Source of the DNA: Bacilli bacterium
Lineage (GTDB): Bacteria; Bacillota_I; Bacilli_A; RFN20; CAG-826
NCBI GenBank assembly: GCA_016302705.1
Contig: JAEDNC010000003.1
Coordinates: 1 to 22,129, forward strand
Reading direction: 5' to 3'
Length of the DNA stretch: 22,129 nt
Of the stretch, positions 1 through 7,657 are shown in pieces. Within the stretch, counting starts at the first letter, position 1. The number at the start of each line of letters is the position of its first letter. The notes under the pieces are model-generated. The model searched no databases, was not told the DNA's origin, and was given only the letters and a program-made list of their open reading frames with translations. The position numbers and the translations under genes were made by a program.

Positions 1-54
1 AGCGCTAACAACAATAGTTTTAGTGTCTTCAATTTCTCTTTTTTCTATTTCCAT
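1..54 (-). CDS. N-terminal fragment of an unidentified protein, cut by the left edge
   Basis: An open frame on the minus strand begins with ATG at 54 and runs off the left edge, giving 18 residues ([18 protein letters not shown]). I do not recognise the family from so little sequence. There is no Shine-Dalgarno sequence in front of the ATG. A minus-strand TATAAT (84-89 on the plus strand as ATTATA) lies about 30 bases upstream, which makes a divergently transcribed gene plausible. It could still be a chance frame. Confidence 0.3.
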   Translation of the reverse strand, partial: MEIEKREIEDTKTIVVSA

Positions 55-60
55 ACTTTA

Positions 61-119
61 TTGAAATAAAAATAAAAAAAGAAATTATAAATAGTGGTAG
101 AATTAAAACACTAAAGGAG
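61..119 (+). promoter_or_regulatory. Putative divergent promoter region and RBS for the DUF2130 gene
   Basis: TTGAAA at 61-66 and TTATAA at 85-90 (18-base spacer) resemble a vegetative promoter reading right. The same AT-rich core contains TATAAT on the minus strand (84-89), so two divergent promoters may overlap here. A good ribosome site, AGGAG at 115-119, lies six bases before the ATG at 126. The promoter call is weak because the whole stretch is A/T. Confidence 0.35.
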
Positions 120-125
120 TGCTAT

Positions 126-1382
126 ATGAAAAAAGAACTTAAATGCCCACATTGTGGCCAAGTATTTACTATCGATGAAGGAGAATACGCGGAATTATTA
201 TCCCAAGTAAGGAATGATAGTTTTGAAAAAGAACTTCATGAAAGAATTAAGAAAGAAAACGAACTCCTTGAAGCAAAGCTTAACGCTGCTAACAAGGAAT
301 CTTTAAACGCACTCCAACAAGAAGTTAATAGATTAAAGGGAGAACTTTCTAACTCCAAACTAGAAAAAGAAATGGCGGTTAAAGACGTTGTTGCTAAGAA
401 AAATGAAGAGATTAGTCTTTTAAACAACAAGCTTAATATGGCTAAGAATCAAACTGAAAGCGAAGTTAATAAAGCAATCAATGAAAAAGATAAGGAAATC
501 CTTTCATTGAAAGGAAATATTCAACTTAAAGAAAAAGAATCAGCGTTAGAACTTCAATCTTTAAAAGATCAATATGAAGGCAAACTTAAAGATAAAGAAA
601 ACGAAGTTGCTTATTATAAAGATCTCAAAACAAAGATGTCTACCAAACTTGTTGGTGAAACTTTAGAGCAACACTGTATGATTGAGTTTAATAAACTCAG
701 AATGACCGCTTTCCCAAAAGCGTATTTTGAAAAAGATAACGATGCTAGTGGCGGCTCCAAAGGAGATTTCATCTATCGTGAGACTGATGAAAATGGAACC
801 GAAATCATTTCTATCATGTTTGAAATGAAGAATGAAAATGATACAACAGCGACCAAGCATAAAAACGAAGACTTCTTAAAAGAACTCGATAAAGATAGAA
901 GAGAAAAGAACTGTGAATATGCAGTACTAGTCTCGATGCTTGAAGCAGATAACGAATATTATAACGCAGGTATCGTTGACGTATCATATAGGTACGAAAA
1001 GATGTATGTTGTAAGACCTCAATGTTTCATTCCAATCATCACTTTACTTAGAAACGCCGCGTTTAACGCTGCTCAATATAAACAAGAACTTGCCATAGTT
1101 AGAACTCAAAATGTTGATGTCACTAATTTTGAAGATAAGTTACTCGACTTCCAAGAGAAGTTTGGAAAAAACTATGCTTTAGCAAATGAACGTTTTAATA
1201 AAGCGATTGAAGAAATTGATAAGACAATTGATTATCTTAACAAAATAAAAAATGATCTCCTTGGCGCAGATCGTAACTTAAGACTTGCTAACGATAAAGC
1301 ACAAGACTTAACAATAAAAAAACTCACTCATAATAACCCAACAATGAAAGCGTTATTTGAGGAGTCAAAAAAGCAAAAATAA
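126..1382 (+). CDS. DUF2130 family protein (coiled coil plus nuclease-like domain)
   Basis: A 418-residue cytoplasmic protein of unknown function that I match to the DUF2130 family. It opens with a short zinc-ribbon-like knuckle (C7-P-H-C10-G), continues with a long charged coiled coil at about 30-175, and then has a globular domain at about 178-320. That domain carries GSKGDFIYR (D214) followed by a strand ending FEMKNE (E233, K235), the spacing expected of a PD-(D/E)XK nuclease-like core. A second helical, probably coiled-coil, tail spans about 320-390. The start is fixed by AGGAG six bases upstream. It is transcribed alone, divergent from the fragment on the left and convergent with the ABC exporter. 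Nuclease activity is inference from the residue pattern; the family has no well-established role that I know of. Confidence 0.8.
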   Translation: MKKELKCPHCGQVFTIDEGEYAELLSQVRNDSFEKELHERIKKENELLEAKLNAANKESLNALQQEVNRLKGELSNSKLEKEMAVKDVVAKKNEEISLLNNKLNMAKNQTESEVNKAINEKDKEILSLKGNIQLKEKESALELQSLKDQYEGKLKDKENEVAYYKDLKTKMSTKLVGETLEQHCMIEFNKLRMTAFPKAYFEKDNDASGGSKGDFIYRETDENGTEIISIMFEMKNENDTTATKHKNEDFLKELDKDRREKNCEYAVLVSMLEADNEYYNAGIVDVSYRYEKMYVVRPQCFIPIITLLRNAAFNAAQYKQELAIVRTQNVDVTNFEDKLLDFQEKFGKNYALANERFNKAIEEIDKTIDYLNKIKNDLLGADRNLRLANDKAQDLTIKKLTHNNPTMKALFEESKKQK

Positions 1383-1390
1383 GCGGTTTC

Positions 1391-3118
1391 TTACTTATAT
1401 TGCGATGAATACAGGGTGTAATAAAAGCCCTGTTTTTTCATTAAGTCTTTATGGTTTCCAGTCTCAACAATGCCGCCGTCTTTCATAACGATAATAGTGT
1501 CAGCTTGTTCAATAGTGGATAGTCTATGAGCAATAACAATAGATGTTTTTTCTTTCATCATATTATCAAAAGCGTCAGTGATTAATTTTTCGCTTCTCGT
1601 ATCGATGTTACTTGTTGCTTCATCTAAGATAACCATATTTGGATTGAGTAACATAACTCTAGCTATTGCAATCATTTGCTTTTGTCCTTCTGAGAGACCA
1701 TTTTTCGCATTTATATATGTGTTATAGCTATTAGGGAGAGTTTCAATAAAGATATCGGCGTGAGCTTTTCTACAAGCTTCTTTTACTCCTTCTAAAGAAG
1801 CATCTTGTTTTAGATAACGAACATTATCAAAAATAGTGCCAGAGAAAATCCAGGTATCTTGAAGAACCATTCCAATGTTCTTTCTAAGAGATTCTTTGGA
1901 GATATCTCTATAGGAAATGTTATTGATTTTAATATCTCCATCTTTTGGATCGTAAAATCTCATTAATAAGTTAATCATCGTTGTCTTTCCAGCGCCTGTA
2001 GGTCCGACAATCGCAACTTTTTCACCTTTATTAATAACCAAGTTGAAGTCTTCGATTAACTTTTGATTTTCGCTATAAGAGAAATAGGTATGAGAGAATT
2101 CGATTTTATTGATATTCTCAATTTCTTCTTTTCCTTCATTAATATCAAAATCTAAATTCATAAAGTCATTAACACGTTTAAATGACGCTTTTGCGTTTTC
2201 ATATTCATTAGCGACCCCTGATACTTCGTTAAATGGTTTGCTATATTGAGTGGTGTACGATAAGAAACTTGATAATTTGCCAACGCTCATAACCGCTAAG
2301 ACAAGAGCGAGTTCAACACTATACGGAATCATAATGATTCCTGCAATACCAATAATCACATAAATTGTGTTATTCACTAATCTAGTGGATGGATTGACCC
2401 ATGAGGCTGAGAATTGAGAAACTATTCCTTCTTTATGTAACTCGTTATTTTTAACTTTGAATAAATCGATAGATTTATCTTCATGATTAAGAGATTGAAT
2501 TACATCTATGTTATTAAGAGTCTCTAAAGAGATAGATGAAATGTTAGCTTGTAATTCACTTTGCTTTTTAAAATGCTTATGTGAGAACTTAGATACAAAG
2601 CGAGACATTAAAATACTAAGAGGAGTAAGGATAATTACTCCTAAGGCTAAAATCCAGTTCACCATTAACATCATTACAATAGTAATAGTGATTGTGAATA
2701 TTCCTTGAATAAGGGTTTTGAAAACTGCAAATAAGCCGCTTGCGAAATTCTCCATATCTCTTATTTCTAATTGGACCATATCCCCATGAGCCTTCTTATC
2801 AAAATCACTAATACAAATAGAGTTGATTTTGCTATAAATATCATCTCTTACATTCTTAATAACTCTTTGAGAAACATTCATAACAATTACTTCAAATAAG
2901 TAATCAAAGACAGTGCCAAGGACTGCTAAAACAAGAGCAATAATAAGATAAATATTAAAGATATTTTCAGCGTTTTCTTTTGAAGCATCTAAAGACTTAC
3001 CAAGCAAGAATGGTTGAGCGAGTTGAGAGGTCACAAATAAAAGAGCAAAAATAAAAGCGAAAATCAGAGATTTTCTCATTGGTTTAAGATAGTGAATTAG
3101 CCTTTCTTTTGTACTCAT
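1391..3118 (-). CDS. ABC exporter, catalytic-site subunit (membrane plus ATPase)
   Basis: A 575-residue half-transporter: six membrane segments in about the first 310 residues, then an ATPase domain with Walker A GPTGAGKTT (372-380), signature LSEGQ (475-479), Walker B VILDE (496-500) with the catalytic Glu500, and switch His531 (IAHRL). It is the second gene of a two-gene operon and forms, with its upstream partner, a heterodimeric exporter of the BmrCD/LmrCD/TM287-288 type. It supplies the intact Walker B Glu and His; its Gly-to-Glu signature change belongs to the degenerate site. The substrate cannot be predicted (drug, peptide or lipid). I chose ATG 3118, which follows the partner's stop with one base between; an in-frame ATG at 3145 would add nine residues and overlap the partner. 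Neither has a good Shine-Dalgarno sequence. Confidence 0.9.
   Translation of the reverse strand: MSTKERLIHYLKPMRKSLIFAFIFALLFVTSQLAQPFLLGKSLDASKENAENIFNIYLIIALVLAVLGTVFDYLFEVIVMNVSQRVIKNVRDDIYSKINSICISDFDKKAHGDMVQLEIRDMENFASGLFAVFKTLIQGIFTITITIVMMLMVNWILALGVIILTPLSILMSRFVSKFSHKHFKKQSELQANISSISLETLNNIDVIQSLNHEDKSIDLFKVKNNELHKEGIVSQFSASWVNPSTRLVNNTIYVIIGIAGIIMIPYSVELALVLAVMSVGKLSSFLSYTTQYSKPFNEVSGVANEYENAKASFKRVNDFMNLDFDINEGKEEIENINKIEFSHTYFSYSENQKLIEDFNLVINKGEKVAIVGPTGAGKTTMINLLMRFYDPKDGDIKINNISYRDISKESLRKNIGMVLQDTWIFSGTIFDNVRYLKQDASLEGVKEACRKAHADIFIETLPNSYNTYINAKNGLSEGQKQMIAIARVMLLNPNMVILDEATSNIDTRSEKLITDAFDNMMKEKTSIVIAHRLSTIEQADTIIVMKDGGIVETGNHKDLMKKQGFYYTLYSSQYK
1411..1438 (+). terminator. 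Intrinsic terminator of the DUF2130 gene, inside the end of the convergent gene
   Basis: ACAGGG (1411-1416) pairs with CCCTGT (1428-1433), with an added T-G pair, a loop of about 9 bases and T1433-T1438 directly after. It begins 28 bases past the DUF2130 stop and lies within the last codons of the opposing ABC transporter gene. The stem is short, so efficiency is uncertain. Confidence 0.55.
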
Positions 3119-3119
3119 A

Positions 3120-4922
3120 CTATTTCTTTTTAATCTGTGTCTCATAGGTTTCTCTATAAATTGGACAATCTTTCATTAGATCTTTATGTTTTCCTTGTCC
3201 AACAACCTGTCCACCTTCCAACACTAAAATGTAATCAGCATTTTGAATGGTGGCAACTCTTTGAGAAACAATGACTTTAGTCATATCTTTAAAACCTTTA
3301 ACAGTTTCTCTAATCTTTTTATCAGTTAATAAATCTAAAGCTGAGGTGCTGTCATCTAAGATTAAAATTTCTGGGTGTTTCAGTAATGCTCTACCAATAC
3401 AAAGTCTTTGTTTTTGTCCACCAGAAAAATTAGTCCCACCTTCATTCACTTCATGATTTATTTTGTCTTCATATTTGTTCACAAACTCGTAAGCTTCGGC
3501 CTCTTTTAGTGATTTTATGATTTCTTCATCGCTTGCATCAGGTTTGGCCATTAAGTAGTTTGATTTAATTGTTCCTTTGAATAATGATGACTTTTGATTT
3601 ACTAGTCCAATGTCATTTCTTAATGACTTTAAATCGTATTCTTTTAAAGGAATCCCTTTATAGAAAATAGCGCCATCACTTACATCGTAGAATCTTTCAA
3701 TTAAATTAATAATTGTGGATTTACCAGAACCAGTACCTCCAATAATTCCAAAAGTTTCACCTTTTCTAATTTGGAAGTTTAGGTCATTTAAAAACATCTT
3801 CTTCTCATCAAACGAGAAAGAGACATGGTCGAATTTAATCAATTCCTCTCCAATATTTGTCTCTCCAGTTTTTGGAGAATCACTATTAGTGATTTGAGGA
3901 GTGATCATTAAAACTTCATTAATTCTTTTTGCGGATACAGTTCCTTTAACAATATCAATAACAGCTTGAGTGATTTGAATAGTGACAAAGAAGATCTGCG
4001 CTAAATAGGACATCTCAGCAATAATAGTGGATGCCATTAAAAGATTATCTCCGGAGTTAAATAAAGATTCCTTTAAAAGGAAAACAATAACAATCAATAC
4101 AATAGAAGTAATTGCAAATGTTAATGGATTGATTAAAGCGTTAATTTTGTTAACAGCGATGCTTTTATCCTGATAATCAGTAGTTTTACTACTGAACTTA
4201 TTATTTTCGAATTCTTGATTATTGCTTGCTCTAATAACTCTAGCGCCTTCTATTGTTTCAGATGCACTGTTAGAAAGTGAGTCTAAATCCTTTTGTATTT
4301 CAATATATCCTTTTGATGATTTTCTTAATGCCAAAACGTTAACAAGAATGATAAGAGGAACGATTGCTAAAAAGGCAAAACCTATTCTCCAATCTAATAT
4401 GAAAGAGATAATTAATGATCCAGTTAATATGAATGGTGCTCTAACGATTAATCGAACAAAAAGAAGTAATCCTTGTTGAACTTGATAAGTATCACTATTG
4501 ATAAGAGTGAGAATCTTACTATTTCCAATGCTATTTCTCTCTTTCTTTGAAAGAGTAAGCATTTTGGTATATAAAGAATTGCGAATTTCAGTTCCAACAT
4601 TAACCGAGCTTCTAGCAGCTAGATATTGGGCAACCATTGTTATTGCGTATCCAACTACGCCCATAACTAGAATGATGCCTCCACCCGTAAGAGCGTCTGC
4701 TAAAAATGAATCACCAAAATTAAATGCACGAATAAAAGTAGCTATATTTTTAGAGACTACATTAGGGATATTGTTTGGAGTATTAAATTGGCTTAAATCC
4801 AACACCGCTTTCATGATAAGGGGGATAAGCAAATCAAAAATAGCCTCAATAATTTTCAATAATGGCCCAAGGGCTATACTGAGTATGTTATGTTTAATCG
4901 AATCGCTAACTTTTCTTATCAT
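3120..4922 (-). CDS. ABC exporter, degenerate-site subunit (membrane plus ATPase)
   Basis: A 600-residue half-transporter with six membrane segments (within about 15-325) and an ATPase domain: Walker A GGTGSGKST (395-403), canonical signature FSGGQ (499-503) and Walker B ILILDD (519-524). The catalytic glutamate position is Asp524 and the switch histidine is Gln554 (VSQRV). This Asp/Gln pair is the hallmark of the degenerate subunit in heterodimeric exporters such as TM287 or BmrC, so this protein probably binds ATP without efficient hydrolysis at its own site and pairs with the next gene. It is the first gene of the operon; the ATG at 4922 has no evident Shine-Dalgarno sequence. The first helix (about residues 15-40, with ALGPLLKIIEAIFDLLIPL) is typical of this family's N terminus and supports the start. 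Confidence 0.9.
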   Translation of the reverse strand: MIRKVSDSIKHNILSIALGPLLKIIEAIFDLLIPLIMKAVLDLSQFNTPNNIPNVVSKNIATFIRAFNFGDSFLADALTGGGIILVMGVVGYAITMVAQYLAARSSVNVGTEIRNSLYTKMLTLSKKERNSIGNSKILTLINSDTYQVQQGLLLFVRLIVRAPFILTGSLIISFILDWRIGFAFLAIVPLIILVNVLALRKSSKGYIEIQKDLDSLSNSASETIEGARVIRASNNQEFENNKFSSKTTDYQDKSIAVNKINALINPLTFAITSIVLIVIVFLLKESLFNSGDNLLMASTIIAEMSYLAQIFFVTIQITQAVIDIVKGTVSAKRINEVLMITPQITNSDSPKTGETNIGEELIKFDHVSFSFDEKKMFLNDLNFQIRKGETFGIIGGTGSGKSTIINLIERFYDVSDGAIFYKGIPLKEYDLKSLRNDIGLVNQKSSLFKGTIKSNYLMAKPDASDEEIIKSLKEAEAYEFVNKYEDKINHEVNEGGTNFSGGQKQRLCIGRALLKHPEILILDDSTSALDLLTDKKIRETVKGFKDMTKVIVSQRVATIQNADYILVLEGGQVVGQGKHKDLMKDCPIYRETYETQIKKK

Positions 4923-4947
4923 AGCAAAACTATGATACCAACTTTTG

Positions 4948-4975
4948 TTTATAATTCCTATTTAGGAAAAAGTAA
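4948..4975 (-). promoter_or_regulatory. Putative promoter of the ABC exporter operon with a palindromic operator in its spacer
   Basis: On the minus strand TTACTT (plus 4970-4975) and TATAAA (plus 4948-4953) are separated by 16 bases. That spacer contains a palindrome with 6-base arms, TTCCTA-TT-TAGGAA (4955-4968). A dyad placed between -35 and -10 is a classic repressor position, as for GntR/PadR/MarR-type control of efflux pumps. The boxes are imperfect and no regulator gene is visible, so this is a candidate only. Confidence 0.4.
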
Positions 4976-4989
4976 CTCTTTGAGTTAAG

Positions 4990-5022
4990 AAAAAGAACCA
5001 GATAATAAATCGGGTTCTTTTT
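4990..5022 (-). terminator. Strong intrinsic terminator after carbamate kinase (bidirectional shape)
   Basis: A perfect 10-base stem, AAAAAGAACC (4990-4999) with GGTTCTTTTT (5013-5022), encloses a 13-base loop. Read on the minus strand it begins 12 bases past the carbamate kinase stop and ends in a T-rich run. Its T tail is present in both directions. It separates carbamate kinase from the ABC operon, so the two are independent transcription units. Confidence 0.8.
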
Positions 5023-5033
5023 ATGAATTATGT

Positions 5034-5948
5034 TTAGCGAATAATTGTTCCGCTTTTCTCTTCAAATGCTTTTTCAGCGTTTTCTAGAGCAGCAATAATT
5101 GCGGTCTTATTTGGGCAGTTTGTTAAGAACTTAACACAGGCATTAACTTTTGGATACATGCTACCCTTAGCGAAGTAATCACCTTTAAGGTATTCCTTAA
5201 TTTCATTAAGTGAAACGTTAGTGAGTTTCTTTTCGTTTGGTTGTTTGTAATTAATACAAACATTATCGATAGCAGTTAAAATCACTAAATAATCAGCATT
5301 CACTAATTCTGCTACTAATGCAGAAGCATAGTCTTTATCGATAACAGCAGCAACGCCTACTAGTTTATTGTCTTCTTTAATGACAGGGATGCCACCTCCA
5401 CCAGCGCAGATAATGACATTTCCACTTTTTACTAAAGTAGAAATAACTTCTTTTTCTTCAATATCGATTGGAAGTGGTGAAGGAACCACTCTTCTATATC
5501 CTCTTCCAGCATCTTCTTTCATTGTCCATCCTTTTTCTTTGGCAACTATTTCTGCTTCTTCTTTTGAATAGAATGTTCCAACTGGTTTAGATGGGTTTTG
5601 GAATAATGGGTCATTTTTGTCTACAACAACTTGAGTAACAACAGTAGCGACATTTCTCTTAACACCTTGTGCCTTTAATTCGTTTTGCAAAGCGTTTTGG
5701 AGATGGAAACCAATATATCCTTGTGACATTGCTCCACATTCTGGGAAAGGCATGTCTGGGACACTTTTAGCTTCGTTAAAAGCATTGTTGATCATTCCAA
5801 CTTGTGGTCCATTACCATGGACAATAACAACTTCATGACCATCTTTCATGAGTTTAACAATATTTTTAGCGACATTACTCACTAAAAGTTTTTGTTCTTC
5901 AGCGTTATTGCCTAAAGCATTACCGCCTAAACTGACGACATATCTCAT
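5034..5948 (-). CDS. yqeA/arcC-like: Carbamate kinase
   Basis: A 304-residue cytoplasmic enzyme that reversibly transfers phosphate between carbamoyl phosphate and ADP, yielding ATP, CO2 and ammonia; in fermenters it is the energy-conserving end of citrulline or ureide breakdown. Family motifs are clear: SLGGNALG near residues 6-13, VIVHGNGPQVGMI near 41-53, PVGTFYS in the middle, and GGGGIPVI near 187-194. Length matches the roughly 310-residue family. Start ATG 5948 has GAGG (plus 5957-5960) eight bases upstream. It is a single-gene unit between a divergent lgt-type gene and its own terminator. Carbamate kinase (yqeA) belongs to the E. coli yge/ygf purine-catabolism region, and the large operon to the right supplies a likely source of carbamoyl groups; no arginine deiminase genes are in view. 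Sequence alone cannot distinguish YqeA from ArcC. Confidence 0.92.
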   Translation of the reverse strand: MRYVVSLGGNALGNNAEEQKLLVSNVAKNIVKLMKDGHEVVIVHGNGPQVGMINNAFNEAKSVPDMPFPECGAMSQGYIGFHLQNALQNELKAQGVKRNVATVVTQVVVDKNDPLFQNPSKPVGTFYSKEEAEIVAKEKGWTMKEDAGRGYRRVVPSPLPIDIEEKEVISTLVKSGNVIICAGGGGIPVIKEDNKLVGVAAVIDKDYASALVAELVNADYLVILTAIDNVCINYKQPNEKKLTNVSLNEIKEYLKGDYFAKGSMYPKVNACVKFLTNCPNKTAIIAALENAEKAFEEKSGTIIR

Positions 5949-5972
5949 TTCTTATACCTCGTTAACATTTTT

Positions 5973-6015
5973 ACTATATCACTTTTAGTGGCCCAAACAA
6001 TTAAATATTTGTTTG
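5973..6015 (-). promoter_or_regulatory. Putative carbamate kinase promoter with overlapping inverted repeat
   Basis: On the minus strand TTGTTT (plus 5995-6000) and TATAGT (plus 5973-5978) have a 16-base spacer. An inverted repeat CAAACAA (5994-6000) / TTGTTTG (6009-6015) with 8 bases between covers the -35 box and could bind a regulator. The region is AT-rich, so this is tentative. Confidence 0.35.
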
Positions 6016-6056
6016 TCTTTTATAAATAGCATAAAACGGAGTAAAATAATCATACT

Positions 6057-6830
6057 ATGTATCCTAATTTATTTGGTATCGATGGCTTCTCAATGACTTT
6101 CATGATTATTGTTGGGGTTATTGCGGCTGCTGCACTTTTATTTATCTATTTGCACAAGAATGGAGTTCACTCAAATTCATTCCTTGATTTAGGTGTGGTC
6201 GTTATCGTTACTGTAATAGTTGGAATCATCTTTGCAATCTTATTTGAGAATGTTTACGAAGCTATCAAGCATTCCGTAAATGGAGATCAACAGCGTTGGA
6301 CTTGGGGCATGACTTTCTATGGTGGATTAGCCGGTGGAGTTCCTACATTCTTATTAACCTATAAATTCTATTATTTAAGACATAATAAACCAATTTTAGA
6401 TAGGATTGTAATTATCGCTCCTGCGTGTATTAGTTTAGGTCATGCGTTTGGTAGAATTGGCTGTTTCTTATCAGGATGCTGCTATGGAATCGAGACCGAC
6501 GCTGCAAACGGAATTCTTTTCCCAGGAATGGATCATCCAGTTGTTCCAACTCAAATAATTGAATCGACCTTTTTATTCACTTTAACCGTTGTTTTGACTT
6601 TATTTGCGTTCAAATATTCATTTAAGTATAATTTCACAATTTATATGGTATTTTATGGAGTTTTTAGATTTATTATCGAATTTTTTAGAGGAGATGAGAG
6701 AGGACAACTCGCTGGATTATCGCCATCACAATACTGGTGCATACTCCTTGTACTTTTTGCTTTCATAGTCTATTTACTCTTAAAGAAAAAAATGCCAGTT
6801 TATAACGAGGATAAGACAGATGAGATTTAG
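6057..6830 (+). CDS. lgt: Prolipoprotein diacylglyceryl transferase (Lgt family)
   Basis: A 257-residue polytopic membrane protein with about seven hydrophobic segments. The Lgt signature is present: HAFGRIGCFLSGCCYG (129-144, including Arg133), the VPTQIIES segment with Glu169, and RFIIEFFRGDERG (204-216). The enzyme moves diacylglycerol from phosphatidylglycerol to the lipobox cysteine of prelipoproteins at the membrane surface. The usual HGGL motif reads YGGL here (88-91), so the histidine considered important in E. coli Lgt is replaced by tyrosine; it could be a divergent Lgt or a paralogue. The start MYPNLF is typical. GGAG at 6038-6041 is 15 bases from the ATG, too far for a normal ribosome site, and TAA at 6042-6044 prevents a longer reading frame. 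It overlaps the next gene by 11 bases. Confidence 0.85.
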   Translation: MYPNLFGIDGFSMTFMIIVGVIAAAALLFIYLHKNGVHSNSFLDLGVVVIVTVIVGIIFAILFENVYEAIKHSVNGDQQRWTWGMTFYGGLAGGVPTFLLTYKFYYLRHNKPILDRIVIIAPACISLGHAFGRIGCFLSGCCYGIETDAANGILFPGMDHPVVPTQIIESTFLFTLTVVLTLFAFKYSFKYNFTIYMVFYGVFRFIIEFFRGDERGQLAGLSPSQYWCILLVLFAFIVYLLLKKKMPVYNEDKTDEI

Positions 6831-7575
6831 ATTTATTGATATAGCGCTATTTGGTTTAACATTCGTTTTTGTTAATGCTTTTCCAGTTGATCTTCTTCCA
6901 CTTGATATCGTTGGTCAATTAGCGGTTAGAATTGGATTAAGAGTTATCCTACTCGCATATTATATTTATACATTGTGGAGAAGGAGAATTAACATCTTCA
7001 GATTTGCGAATTATCGAAGAGCTTTATTGTTTATTCCATTCCTATTAGTGTGCTTCTCTAACATTATTGCTGCTGGTATTGCTGGTTTACCATTTACTGC
7101 AGTTACAGTTGATCCGCTTTATCTCTCGCTAATCATTGTTTATCATCTCGTTGGAGTTACTATTGAGGAATTCTTATTTAGACTTTTTATCCAAAACATC
7201 CTTATTTATGCTTCTTCGATAAAAAGAATCTTGGCTAGTGGTGCAATCTTCGCGTTATTCCACTTAATTAACATTGTTAACGTTAGTTCAATTGATGCTT
7301 TAATCTCTGTTATAGTTCAAGTTGTTTATGCCTTTGGCATTGGCTTATTACTCGCAATGATTTATGAATATACATATTCCATCCCTGCATGTATTTGTTT
7401 CCACTTTATATTTAATTTATTTAATATGATTTTGATAGAAAACGTATTTATGTTTAATATCCCAATGCTTACTTATTACTTAACTGCAGTGGGATGTGGA
7501 TTAGTTGTAGGGATTTACGCGGTCCTAATTTACTTATTGGTACTTCAGAAAAACGAAAGATATTTTAGAGAATAA
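6820..7575 (+). CDS. CPBP family intramembrane metalloprotease (CAAX/Abi type)
   Basis: A 251-residue membrane protein with about seven to eight hydrophobic helices. It carries the CPBP (Abi) family motifs: EEFLFR at 116-121 (two glutamates and Arg), FHLIN at 147-151 (His148) and FHFIFN at 194-199 (His195, Asn199), which together form the presumed metal site inside the membrane. Members include CAAX prenyl proteases, bacteriocin-immunity proteins and sigma-release proteases; which applies here cannot be told. The ATG overlaps the lgt gene by 11 bases and has GAGG (6807-6810) nine bases upstream, so the two are translated together. A terminator overlaps its stop codon, ending this two-gene operon just before the molybdenum-enzyme operon. 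Confidence 0.82.
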   Translation: MRFRFIDIALFGLTFVFVNAFPVDLLPLDIVGQLAVRIGLRVILLAYYIYTLWRRRINIFRFANYRRALLFIPFLLVCFSNIIAAGIAGLPFTAVTVDPLYLSLIIVYHLVGVTIEEFLFRLFIQNILIYASSIKRILASGAIFALFHLINIVNVSSIDALISVIVQVVYAFGIGLLLAMIYEYTYSIPACICFHFIFNLFNMILIENVFMFNIPMLTYYLTAVGCGLVVGIYAVLIYLLVLQKNERYFRE

Positions 7576-7600
7576 GCCGTTTATTCGGCTTTTCTTTTAC
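7574..7600 (+). terminator. Intrinsic terminator after the CPBP protease gene
   Basis: AAGCCG (7574-7579) pairs with CGGCTT (7586-7591) around a six-base loop, followed by TTTCTTTT. It begins inside the stop codon of the protease gene and insulates the downstream operon from read-through. Confidence 0.8.
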
Positions 7601-7618
7601 TTTTGTCTATTGATGATT

Positions 7619-7634
7619 TGTTGATAAATCAACA
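7619..7634. promoter_or_regulatory. Perfect 16-bp palindrome over the -35 box: candidate repressor operator
   Basis: TGTTGAT-AA-ATCAACA is an exact inverted repeat with seven-base arms and a two-base centre. It covers the whole -35 hexamer of the molybdenum-enzyme operon promoter, where a bound protein would block RNA polymerase. The half sites TTGAT/ATCAA look like FNR half sites but the gap is two bases instead of four, so a different dimeric regulator is more likely. No regulator gene is in the window. Confidence 0.5.
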
Positions 7635-7657
7635 TCTACAAAATATAATTATAGTAA
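7621..7657 (+). promoter_or_regulatory. Near-consensus promoter of the molybdenum-enzyme operon, probably leaderless
   Basis: TTGATA (7621-7626), a 17-base spacer and a perfect TATAAT (7644-7649) form the best promoter in the window. Transcription should begin six to eight bases past the -10 box, at about 7656-7657, which is the A of the first ATG. There is no Shine-Dalgarno sequence before that ATG, consistent with a leaderless message. It sits directly after the terminator at 7574-7600. Confidence 0.65.

Noticed and set aside
4498..4935. 145-codon open frame antisense to the ABC exporter gene
   Set aside because: It is the complement of a conserved transmembrane coding region, has no ribosome site, and its residues resemble no family; a shadow frame.
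7619..7634. FNR-type anaerobic regulator site
   Set aside because: Half sites TTGAT/ATCAA match, but the spacing is two bases instead of the required four, so I report it only as an unassigned operator.
7603..7656. In-frame TTG start giving an 18-residue extension of MocA
   Set aside because: It would begin upstream of the promoter at 7621-7649, the added residues do not resemble the family, and ATG 7657 directly precedes the conserved LAGG strand.
7576..7656. Purine riboswitch upstream of the catabolic operon
   Set aside because: Only about 80 bases are available, they hold a terminator and a promoter abutting the ATG, and there is no aptamer-like structure downstream of the predicted start.
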